27,099 bases of DNA from DASXBA01 sp046729895 (lineage in GTDB: Bacteria > Actinomycetota > Thermoleophilia > Solirubrobacterales > Thermoleophilaceae), in NCBI GenBank assembly GCA_046729895.1, contig JBKPHP010000223.1:1-27099 (forward strand), written 5' to 3'. The position numbers and the translations under genes were made by a program. Below, one piece after another: positions 21,085 to 27,099 of the stretch (its first letter is position 1; the number at the start of each line of letters is the position of its first letter). The notes beneath the pieces are model-generated. The model saw only the letters and a program-made list of their open reading frames with translations. It was not told the DNA's origin and did not search any database.

Positions 21085-22396
21085 CGCTGCCGCGCTGCTG
21101 GCGGCCCTCGCGCCGCCCGCGGCCCACGCGAAGCGGGTCCGCGTTTTCGCGATGGGCCCGAAGCTGAACGTCTCCTGGCTGGAGAGCCGCCAGACCTACC
21201 GGGACAAGCTCTTCGCGCTGTTCGACCGTAGGCGGCGCGGCGCGGGCAAGCCGCTGATCCAGCGCGGCGCCGACGACGCGGCCTCCCACCTGCTCGGTCC
21301 TGCGGGCCGGAGGCGGCCGGCCAGGACGGCCCGCGACCTGGTCGTCTGGCCGGAGTCCGTAGGACTGTTCGCCGCGCTGACCGGTGAGCGCGCTCGCGCC
21401 GCCCGGGCCGCCGGCTCGCTCGAGGGCGCCATCGCCTCGATCCTGGTCGCGTACGGAGCGCAGAACGCCTACTACAGCGGCCGCTATCCGCGGCTCGCCT
21501 CGCGGTTCCCGCCGACCCGGCTCCTGCTCCTCTCGCTCACCGACACCTTCGGCCGCGCGGTGCTGGAGCCGATGGCGGAGATGGCCGACCGGTACGACGT
21601 CTACCTCGAGGTCGGTGTCGACCTGGCGCAGGACTGGCACGTCGTATGCGTCGACAAGGAGAGCTTCCATCGCCGGCGGTTGCGCTGCGACGAGCAGAAC
21701 CCCTCGAAGGTGGTGGCGCTGCGCGATCCGGCGGAGCCCACGCGCGACTACGCCTACGAGGCGACCACGGACAAGCCGTCGGTCATGGCGCTGCTGTTCG
21801 ACCCCGACGGGCGGCTCGTCGCCAAGCGAATCAAGTCGTACATCGTCCCCATCGAGACAGGGCCCGCCGAGGGGCAAGTGGGGCTCGATCTGGTGCCCGG
21901 GTCCGCCAGCGAGCGGCGCTCGGACGTGCGGCCGGTCAGGACGCCGGTGGGGAGGCTCGGCTTCACGGTGTCGAAGCCCGCCTGGATGCCCGACGTCGTG
22001 CAGAAGCTCGACCAGCAGCACGTCGACTTGCTGGTGCAGCCCGAGTTCTTCGCCGACGACCTCGTGCGCCCGGACGGGACGATGTGGGCCCCCGACACGC
22101 TGCTGGCCTCGGGCTACAACAACCTGCTGCGGCACCCGTCGTTCCAGACGATGGTCCTGCCCGAGCTCGTCGGGGGCGTGTTCGACTCCTCCGCCGACGC
22201 GCAGCAGCAGATCGCCGTCAAGCCGCGTCGTCGCGGTGTCCGCGGCGGCTTCCTGGTCGGCCAGCCGCCACATCCGGGGCTCTTGCAGGTCATGCCCTGG
22301 GTCGTGAAGGACCCGGCGTGGGCGGGCGAGCCGTTCCCGGAGCGACGCCGCCGGCTGGCCGAGGCCGGACGCAGCTGGCACCCGGCTCGGGGGTGA
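21050..22396 (+). CDS. secreted nitrilase-superfamily-like protein lacking the catalytic Cys (probably the 5' part of a split gene)
   Basis: A 448-residue product from TTG 21050 with a clear signal peptide (hydrophobic 7-21, AHA cleavage site at 25-27). The rest follows the carbon-nitrogen hydrolase order, most like the periplasmic domain of apolipoprotein N-acyltransferase: LVVWPES with the base E102, KSYIVPIE with K263, and GRLGFTVSKPAWMPD where the LGVLICYE motif is expected. The catalytic cysteine position is Ser (S308), followed by Lys-Pro, so classical activity is unlikely. The frame ends at TGA 22394-22396 directly after a G5 run. The nitrilase-like C-terminal strand seems to continue in the next frame, which suggests a frameshift. 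The start overlaps the pterin dehydratase gene by 35 bases. Confidence 0.75.
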   Translation: MPARSTLWAALSAAALLAALAPPAAHAKRVRVFAMGPKLNVSWLESRQTYRDKLFALFDRRRRGAGKPLIQRGADDAASHLLGPAGRRRPARTARDLVVWPESVGLFAALTGERARAARAAGSLEGAIASILVAYGAQNAYYSGRYPRLASRFPPTRLLLLSLTDTFGRAVLEPMAEMADRYDVYLEVGVDLAQDWHVVCVDKESFHRRRLRCDEQNPSKVVALRDPAEPTRDYAYEATTDKPSVMALLFDPDGRLVAKRIKSYIVPIETGPAEGQVGLDLVPGSASERRSDVRPVRTPVGRLGFTVSKPAWMPDVVQKLDQQHVDLLVQPEFFADDLVRPDGTMWAPDTLLASGYNNLLRHPSFQTMVLPELVGGVFDSSADAQQQIAVKPRRRGVRGGFLVGQPPHPGLLQVMPWVVKDPAWAGEPFPERRRRLAEAGRSWHPARG

Positions 22397-23700
22397 GGTG
22401 CCCGGACCCCGCCGCGCCTGGGCCCTGCGAGGACGGCCACGTCGAGGGCGTCCTCTGGCGAGACGTGACGGTGAGGCGGCGACCCCGCTACCGGAGGTTC
22501 AGGGGCCGCCGGGGCAGGACCCGGTTCAGCCGCGCGAGCCCGGTCCACCGCTCGCGCCGAGTGCAGCGCAACGCGGCGCTGGCGATGCGCGGCCGGCACG
22601 GCGTGCTCGCCTTCGAGGAGCGACGGCGGGGCCGCGATCAGGTGCTCCTGGTTCGCACTCCCGACGGGGGCCGAACCTGGTCCCGGCCGGTACGGCCGAC
22701 ACGCAGGCGGCGCGAAGCTGCCGACGAGTGGTGGCCCGCCGTCGCGTACAACGCCCGCCGGCGCGTCACGGTGGCCTGGGTCGACCACAGGAGCGGGCGC
22801 GAGCGCGTCTACCTCTCACGCTCCACGGACGGCGGCCGCAGGTTCGGGCGGCCCCGACCGATCGACCCGTCGGCTCCAGCCGTCGCCGCGCAGTGGAAGC
22901 CCGCGCTCGGCGCGGGGCGCGGCCAGACGGTGCACGCCGCGTGGGTCGAGGAGCGCACGCGCCACCGGGACGGCGGGCTGCCGGAGGCCGGGCTCTGGTA
23001 CTCACGCCTCGCCGCCGGGGCGCCCGAGCCCGCCCGCCGCCTCGACGGCGGCACGCCCGCGCGGCTTGCGACGAAGCTGGACAACTCCTGGGCCCCGAGC
23101 GTGGCTGCGCGCGGCAACGGCGTGCTCGTCACCTGGATCGATTTCCTCCGCTACGACTGGGACGTACTCTCGCGACTCTCGCGCGACGGCGGGCACAACT
23201 TCGGCCCCCAGACAGACGTAAGCGACGCACCGGCGACGAAGGAGGCGCTCGACGACACGCCTCGGGCTACGTTCGCCGGTCGCACACCGCTTGTGGCCTG
23301 GACCGACTGGCGCAAGCGGGACTCGGCGAGTCGCGTGCCCCACCAGCAGTACGACACGTACCTCGCGACCCCGGGAGGTCCGAACCGCCGCGTGGACCAC
23401 TACGGGCCGCGTCAGCTGTCGACCTTCTCACCCGCCATCTGCGGCCTCCGGAACGGCGACGCGCTGGTGGCCCTTCAGGACGCCGGCAGTGGCCAGAACG
23501 ACGTCAGAGTCGTGCGGATGGGCCGCGGTGTCCGGCGCCGGCGAACGCGTCGGGTAGACGACGCCGGCACGCGCGGCGGGAACGCCTGGCGGCCTCAGGT
23601 CTCGTGTACGCGTAGGCGCGTAGTCGCGGCGTGGGAGGACGAGCGGGACGGCCCCGCGCAGATCTACACCGCGCGCGCTCCCCTCCGGCGAATTCGCTGA
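22393..23700 (+). CDS. Asp-box (sialidase/BNR-like) beta-propeller protein, probably the 3' part of a split gene
   Basis: A 435-residue frame from GTG 22393, which overlaps the upstream stop (GTGA). The first residues (about 11-27, EDGHVEGVLWRDVTV) look like the end of the upstream nitrilase domain. The remainder is a propeller with Asp boxes TPDGGRTW (89-96), STDGGRRF (144-151) and SRDGGHNF (263-270) and repeated strands such as VTVAWVDHRSGRERVY, LVTWIDFLRYDWD and PLVAWTDWRKRD. It is rich in Arg. Catalytic residues of true sialidases are not evident, so binding or structural function is as likely as hydrolysis. It has no signal peptide of its own, which fits it being joined to the secreted upstream product. 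The two coding parts together would give about 884 residues. Confidence 0.75.
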   Translation: MRCPDPAAPGPCEDGHVEGVLWRDVTVRRRPRYRRFRGRRGRTRFSRASPVHRSRRVQRNAALAMRGRHGVLAFEERRRGRDQVLLVRTPDGGRTWSRPVRPTRRRREAADEWWPAVAYNARRRVTVAWVDHRSGRERVYLSRSTDGGRRFGRPRPIDPSAPAVAAQWKPALGAGRGQTVHAAWVEERTRHRDGGLPEAGLWYSRLAAGAPEPARRLDGGTPARLATKLDNSWAPSVAARGNGVLVTWIDFLRYDWDVLSRLSRDGGHNFGPQTDVSDAPATKEALDDTPRATFAGRTPLVAWTDWRKRDSASRVPHQQYDTYLATPGGPNRRVDHYGPRQLSTFSPAICGLRNGDALVALQDAGSGQNDVRVVRMGRGVRRRRTRRVDDAGTRGGNAWRPQVSCTRRRVVAAWEDERDGPAQIYTARAPLRRIR

Positions 23701-23725
23701 CGCCCCCCCGACCCTTTGCTACGTT
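23697..23725 (+). promoter_or_regulatory. possible promoter for the mini-ORF and CNNM-type gene
   Basis: CTGACG (23697-23702) and TACGTT (23720-23725) are separated by 17 bases, matching TTGACA at four positions and the TANNNT pattern. Transcription would begin about 7 bases before the ATG of the 23-codon ORF. It overlaps the stop codon of the preceding gene. This is a moderate-quality match. Confidence 0.35.
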
Positions 23726-23739
23726 GTCCGCGTTCGCCG

Positions 23740-23811
23740 ATGAGCGACGACGATCCTCCGCGAAGTAGCCCCCGACAGGACGGCCGCAGGGCTCTTACCA
23801 CGGAGCGCTGA
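23740..23811 (+). CDS. possible 23-residue acidic/proline/arginine-rich leader peptide
   Basis: ATG 23740 opens a 23-codon frame whose product begins MSDDDPPRSSPRQDGRR and ends with TGA 23809-23811, two bases before the GTG of the CNNM/CorC-type gene. The composition (acidic residues and prolines first, arginines next) resembles the MgtL leader of Salmonella mgtA, in which such residues make translation sensitive to Mg2+. The downstream gene belongs to a family tied to magnesium transport. It has no Shine-Dalgarno, but the predicted promoter would give it a nearly leaderless mRNA. The downstream GGAGCG ribosome binding site (23802-23807) lies inside it, so translation of one would affect the other. 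Function is inference. Confidence 0.35.
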   Translation: MSDDDPPRSSPRQDGRRALTTER

Positions 23812-23813
23812 AG

Positions 23814-25226
23814 GTGACTGAGCTCCTCCTGGTCTTGGGCGTCTTGCTGTTGGTCGGGATGAACGCCTTCTTCGTCGCCGCCGAGTTCGGGCTCGTCCGC
23901 GCGCGGCAGACGCGACTCGAGCAGGAGCGGGACGAAGGCAAGAGCGGCGCCGAGATGGCGCTCGGGGAGATCAAGCGGATCGACGAGTACCTCTCCGCCT
24001 GCCAGCTCGGGATCACGATGGCGTCGATCGGGATCGGCTTCCTGGGCGAGGTCGCGCTGGCCAACCTGCTCGAGGATCCGCTCGGCGACGTGGCGAGCCA
24101 TGGCGTGGCCACCGCGATCGCCGTGGCCATCGCCTATTTCCTCACCACCAGCCTCCACATCACGCTGGGCGAGCAGGTGCCCAAGATCTACTCGATCATC
24201 CACGCGGAGGGCACCGCCCGCCGGGTGGCCCGGCCTCTCCACTGGTTCAGGGTCGTCTTCAACCCACTGATCTCCGCGCTCAACTCGGCGTCGAACGCCG
24301 TACTGCGCCTGCTCAGGGTGGACGCACGGGCCGAGTTCCACGAGGTCACGACCTCCGACGATCTCAAACTGCTGATCGCCAGCAGCCAAAGTGGGGGGAG
24401 CCTCGATCCCGGCGAAGGCCAGATGCTCCAGGGCGTCTTCCATCTGCACGAGCAGCAGGCGCGGCAGGTGATGACACCCATTCCGGCGGTCGTGACGGTC
24501 GTCGTCGCCGAGACGGCGGAGGCCGCGCTGCGGCGCTGCGTCGACTCCGGCCACACCCGTCTCGTCGTGACGGAGGACGGCAACACCGATCGGATCAGGG
24601 GGGTCGTCCACATCGGCTCACTGGCCCGCCGGTTGATGAACGAGGGGCCCGACGCCTCCATCGAGCCGATCGTCAAGGACGCTCTGATCGTCCCCGAGAC
24701 GAAGCCGCTCGACGACCTGCTTGCGGACCTCCAGCGCGAGCGCGCGTCGATGGCCGTGGTCGTGGACGAATACGGCCGCACGTCCGGGATCGTCACCGTG
24801 GAGGACATCATCGAAGAGGTCGTGGGGGAGATCGCGGACGAGACCGATCCGGCCGTGGCAGGGGTGCGGAGGTTGGCCAACGGGGACTGGTGGGTGCGGG
24901 GACACGTCCCCATCACGGACCTCGCCGACTACGGCCTGGATCTGCCGGTCGACAGCGAGGCCTACAACTCCGTCGGCGGTTTCGTCTTCGGCGCGCTCGG
25001 CCGCCTGCCCAAGCGCGGGGACCTGGTGCACGCGAATGGGTATTCCCTGCGCGTCGAGTCGGTGCGCGAGAATCGCGTCGAGGCGGTGCGGATCCGGGAG
25101 CACGACGGACGAGGCGGGGACCGCGAGATGCCTGGCGCGCCGCGCCCCGTGGAGGAGGCGGCCTCCAGGCCCGGCGGCGGGGCGCCCGACGAGAGCGAGC
25201 CGCGCGACGCCTCCCAGGGCGCCTGA
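23814..25226 (+). CDS. CNNM/CorC-type transporter (DUF21, CBS pair, CorC_HlyC), 'hemolysin family' protein
   Basis: A 470-residue membrane protein. Residues about 1-190 are the DUF21/CNNM transmembrane domain: first helix LLLVLGVLLLVGMNAFFVAAEFGLVRARQTRLE, then ITMASIGIGFLGE and HITLGEQVPKIYSI. A pair of CBS domains follows (VMTPIPAVVTV onward; MAVVVDEYGRTSGIVTVEDIIEEVVGEI), and then a CorC_HlyC domain (LANGDWWVRGHVPITDLADYGLDLP). The C-terminal 40 residues are a charged tail. Relatives act in Mg2+ (sometimes Co2+ or Na+) transport; older 'hemolysin' naming is historical. The start is GTG 23814 with GGAGCG at suitable spacing. It is preceded by the 23-codon leader ORF described separately. 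Confidence 0.93.
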   Translation: MTELLLVLGVLLLVGMNAFFVAAEFGLVRARQTRLEQERDEGKSGAEMALGEIKRIDEYLSACQLGITMASIGIGFLGEVALANLLEDPLGDVASHGVATAIAVAIAYFLTTSLHITLGEQVPKIYSIIHAEGTARRVARPLHWFRVVFNPLISALNSASNAVLRLLRVDARAEFHEVTTSDDLKLLIASSQSGGSLDPGEGQMLQGVFHLHEQQARQVMTPIPAVVTVVVAETAEAALRRCVDSGHTRLVVTEDGNTDRIRGVVHIGSLARRLMNEGPDASIEPIVKDALIVPETKPLDDLLADLQRERASMAVVVDEYGRTSGIVTVEDIIEEVVGEIADETDPAVAGVRRLANGDWWVRGHVPITDLADYGLDLPVDSEAYNSVGGFVFGALGRLPKRGDLVHANGYSLRVESVRENRVEAVRIREHDGRGGDREMPGAPRPVEEAASRPGGGAPDESEPRDASQGA

Positions 25227-25301
25227 GCGCGATCCGTCCGCCCGGGGGACTACGTTCGGTCGGCAAGTTCCTTCTTCATTCGAGCGAGGAGACCTTGCCC
25301 G

Positions 25302-25601
25302 ATGTGGTCCGTCAAGTTGAGCGATTCGCAGCGTGACGCGCTGCGGGCGCTGATCAAGGCTCAGGGCGAGCCCAGCAGCTCGCTCAAGGGCTCGCTCGAG
25401 GCGCTCGACTACGCTCGCTGGGACGACCTCCCGGACGCCTCGCTTCCCTGGGACCGGGTCGCCGACCTAGCCCGTGCGCAGGACATCGGGGAGGCGGACG
25501 TCGTCTGGGACCTTGCCGCCGGCATGCCCGCGGGCGCCCGACGGCGGGAGCGCACCGGCAAGGCGTCGGCGTCCCGCCGCGCTGCCGGGCCACGGCGCTA
25601 G
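25302..25601 (+). CDS. small hypothetical protein
   Basis: A 99-residue soluble protein that I do not recognise. It begins MWSVKLSDSQRDALRALIKAQ. Residues 8-40 look helical, a DLPDASLPWDRVADLARAQDIGEADVVWDLAAG segment follows, and it ends in a basic Ala/Arg/Ser-rich tail (from about residue 78). ATG 25302 has a GAGGAG ribosome binding site about 10 bases upstream, and codon third positions are mostly G or C, both supporting real coding. It lies 75 bases after the CNNM-type gene and converges with the hydroxyacyl-CoA dehydrogenase gene. The helical N-terminal part and basic tail would allow nucleic-acid or protein contact, but no function can be assigned. Confidence 0.7.
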   Translation: MWSVKLSDSQRDALRALIKAQGEPSSSLKGSLEALDYARWDDLPDASLPWDRVADLARAQDIGEADVVWDLAAGMPAGARRRERTGKASASRRAAGPRR

Positions 25602-25639
25602 GCGGCTCGCGCACACGGAAGCGCGGCCGGGTCGCGGGC

Positions 25640-26416
25640 CTAGGCGTACTCGTAGAAGCCCGCGCCGGTCTTTCTCCCCAGCCGCCCCTCGGCCTCCAGC
25701 CGGTGGATCGTCTCGGGCACTTCGACACCGAGCGCCTCGCCGATCGCCGAGGCCACGTCGAGGCCCACGAAGTCGAGGAGCTGCAGCGGGCCCATCGGGT
25801 GATTCGCGCCCAGCTTCATGCAGCTGTCGATCGCCTCGGGAGTCAGCCCGCCCCGCTCGAGCAGCCGCACCGCATCGAAGAGATAGGGGAAGAGCAGCCG
25901 GTTGACGACGAAACCGGCCACGTCCGGAACCTCGACCGGCGTCTTTCCGAACCATTCGCAGAGCGACCGAAAGCGCCCGCGTATCTCGTCGCTGGCCTCC
26001 TCGGGGAAGGACAGCTCGACGAGCTCCATCTTCTCCACGGGATTGAAGACGTGCAGCCCGGCGAAGCGCTCGGGCCGGCCGCTCGCTCGGGCGAGCTCGC
26101 CGACCGACAGCGAGGACGTGGTGGTTGAGAGCAGCGTCCCCTCGGGCAGCGTCCGACCGAGGCGCTGGTGCATGTCGATCTTCACCCCCGGATGCTCGAC
26201 GACCGCCTCGATCACCACGTCGCAGTCCGCCAGCGCCCGAAGCTCCCGCACCACCTCGGCCATGCCCCCGAGCTTGCCGTCTGCGCGGCGCGCCGAATCG
26301 GCGCTGCGCGCCCACACCAGTACGTCGTGCTCGGCGCCCGCAAGGCGGGCCAGCCCGCATCCGATGGCGCCGCTGCCAACGACGCCTAGCCGCTCAAGAG
26401 GCTTTGGTTGACTCAC
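25640..26416 (-). CDS. 3-hydroxyacyl-CoA dehydrogenase (3-hydroxybutyryl-CoA dehydrogenase type)
   Basis: A 258-residue NAD-dependent dehydrogenase that oxidises 3-hydroxyacyl-CoA, or reduces the keto form, in fatty acid or butyrate metabolism. The Rossmann motif GSGAIG is at 14-19, the acidic VVIEAVVEH segment at 67-75, and TSSLSVGELA precedes the catalytic H122 in LHVFNPVEKMELVE. The C-terminal domain has VPDVAGFVVNRLLFPYLFDA, GANHPMGPLQLLDFVGLD and the final GRKTGAGFYEY. It is slightly shorter than the usual 280 residues because the first helix after the Rossmann loop is compact. It starts at GTG 26414-26416, which lies inside an inverted repeat, and is divergent from a thiolase, its metabolic partner. 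No Shine-Dalgarno is seen, so the mRNA may be leaderless or nearly so. Confidence 0.94.
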   Translation of the reverse strand: MSQPKPLERLGVVGSGAIGCGLARLAGAEHDVLVWARSADSARRADGKLGGMAEVVRELRALADCDVVIEAVVEHPGVKIDMHQRLGRTLPEGTLLSTTTSSLSVGELARASGRPERFAGLHVFNPVEKMELVELSFPEEASDEIRGRFRSLCEWFGKTPVEVPDVAGFVVNRLLFPYLFDAVRLLERGGLTPEAIDSCMKLGANHPMGPLQLLDFVGLDVASAIGEALGVEVPETIHRLEAEGRLGRKTGAGFYEYA

Positions 26417-26423
26417 CAGTCAA
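26408..26423. promoter_or_regulatory. perfect 6-4-6 inverted repeat, candidate operator for the divergent beta-oxidation genes
   Basis: TTGACT-CACC-AGTCAA is a perfect inverted repeat. It overlaps the GTG start of the dehydrogenase gene and also serves as the likely -35 (TTGACT) of the thiolase promoter. Such short palindromes are typical binding sites for TetR-family repressors of acyl-CoA metabolism; the regulator itself is not in the window. Confidence 0.5.
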
Positions 26424-26437
26424 TCGAGTACCCTAAT
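26408..26437 (+). promoter_or_regulatory. predicted promoter of the thiolase gene
   Basis: TTGACT (26408-26413) and CCTAAT (26432-26437) are 18 bases apart; TACCCT (26429-26434) is an alternative -10 with a 15-base spacer. A GGAGG ribosome binding site follows at 26454-26458, 11 bases before the ATG. The -35 lies within the inverted repeat, so a bound repressor would block it. Confidence 0.5.
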
Positions 26438-26469
26438 CGTCCGAAACGACTTCGGAGGCTCGAAACAGC

Positions 26470-27099
26470 ATGCGAAACGGAACCGGCCGCGAGGTGGTCA
26501 TCGTCGAGGCAGTCAGGACGCCGATCGGACGGGGGCATCCCGAGAAGGGGTACTACAAGGACACTCACCCCAACGAGCTCCTCGGCAGGTGCTTCACGGA
26601 GGTCATCGAGCGCGCCGGCATCGACGCGTCCCAGGTCGAGGACGTCATCAGCGGCTGCGTCCAGCAGTACGGCGAGCAGATGTTCAACGTCGGCCGCAAC
26701 GCCTGGCTCCAGGCCGGGCTGCCGGTCGAGACGCCGGCCACTACCGTCGACCGCCAGTGCGGGTCGGCGCAGCAGGCCGTCAACTTCGGCGCCTCCCTCG
26801 TCGCCAGCGGCGCGCACGACGTGGTGATCGGCTCAGGCGTCGAGCACATGGGCCACATCCCGATGGGCGTCGGCTTCAAGTGGACCGACGAGGTCGGCTC
26901 GCCCTGGCCGCCCGCCCTGATGGAGAAGTACAACCTCGTTCCGCAGGGGATCTCCGCCGAGATGATCGCGGACAAGTGGGAGATCCCGCGCTCCGAGCTC
27001 GACGAGATCGGGCTTCGCTCCCACCAGCTCGCCCACCAGGCCACCGAAGAGGGGCGCTTCGAGCGCGAGATCCTGCCGTTCTCGGTCAACGGCGACACC
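26470..27099 (+). CDS. thiolase, acetyl-CoA C-acyltransferase (3'-truncated by window edge)
   Basis: The first 210 residues of a thiolase, open to the end of the window. The N terminus REVVIVEAVRTPIGRG and the nucleophile C97 in DRQCGSAQQAV are the family hallmarks; the segment GSGVEHMGHIPMG and the start of the loop domain (GISAEMIADKWEI) follow. The catalytic His and second Cys lie beyond the window. The loop sequences fit a degradative 3-ketoacyl-CoA thiolase more than PhaA, but this is a judgement. ATG 26470 follows GGAGG at 26454-26458. It is divergent from the 3-hydroxyacyl-CoA dehydrogenase gene, which performs the preceding step of beta-oxidation, and the two share a short control region. 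Confidence 0.95.
   Translation, partial: MRNGTGREVVIVEAVRTPIGRGHPEKGYYKDTHPNELLGRCFTEVIERAGIDASQVEDVISGCVQQYGEQMFNVGRNAWLQAGLPVETPATTVDRQCGSAQQAVNFGASLVASGAHDVVIGSGVEHMGHIPMGVGFKWTDEVGSPWPPALMEKYNLVPQGISAEMIADKWEIPRSELDEIGLRSHQLAHQATEEGRFEREILPFSVNGDT

Noticed and set aside
21646..22392. Upstream extension of the Asp-box frame over the nitrilase-like gene
   Set aside because: That part is an out-of-frame reading of the nitrilase-like coding sequence. Recognisable protein begins only at about 22393.

Overview
The window is uniformly very GC-rich. It carries a chromosomal housekeeping block with actinobacterial markers (carD beside ispD/ispF, an RskA-type anti-sigma factor, a DUF4383 protein, a combined DEDD-exonuclease/UvrC-like nuclease) together with a SigH-type sigma factor. 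This combination points to a deep-branching actinobacterium of the Thermoleophilia (Solirubrobacterales/Gaiellales-like) type. That assignment is inference from gene content, not a database match. I see no phage genes, transposase, CRISPR array or rRNA.

Layout. Bases 2-1651 hold the 3' part of clpC. Two minus-strand genes follow: a bacterial PH-domain membrane protein and a DEDD-exonuclease/GIY-YIG nuclease. From 3903 to 13326 runs a dense plus-strand block: radA, disA, carD, ispD, a PHP phosphatase, ispF, an amidase, cysS, rlmB and a sigH-like sigma factor. Many neighbours overlap by 1-4 bases. The order clpC-radA-disA-ispD-ispF-cysS-rlmB-sigH parallels the Bacillus cluster, while carD is the actinobacterial addition. 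A tRNA-Thr(UGU) on the minus strand closes this part.

From 13.5 to 19.4 kb lie a small hypothetical gene, a PlsC-GpsA fusion for phospholipid synthesis, two separate ECF sigma modules (one with a small membrane partner, one with a classical zinc-motif RskA-like anti-sigma), a DUF4383 membrane protein and a rhomboid protease with an N-terminal zinc-finger-like segment. From 19.4 to 21.1 kb are an SRPBCC protein, a BtuF-like binding protein without signal peptide, and a pterin carbinolamine dehydratase.

From 21.05 to 23.7 kb is an unusual pair: a secreted nitrilase-fold protein lacking its catalytic Cys, followed in another frame by an Asp-box (sialidase-like) protein. The two are probably one polypeptide split at a G5 run. 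A CNNM/CorC-type membrane protein follows, preceded by a 23-codon acidic/proline/arginine-rich mini-ORF that resembles magnesium-sensing leader peptides. The window ends with a small hypothetical gene and a divergent hydroxyacyl-CoA dehydrogenase / thiolase pair whose shared intergenic region holds a perfect 6-4-6 inverted repeat, a candidate repressor operator.

The points most worth following are the PlsC-GpsA fusion, the MgtL-like mini-ORF, the probable ATT start of carD, the split nitrilase/Asp-box protein, and the Firmicute-like gene order ending in sigH. No intergenic stretch exceeds 300 bases.
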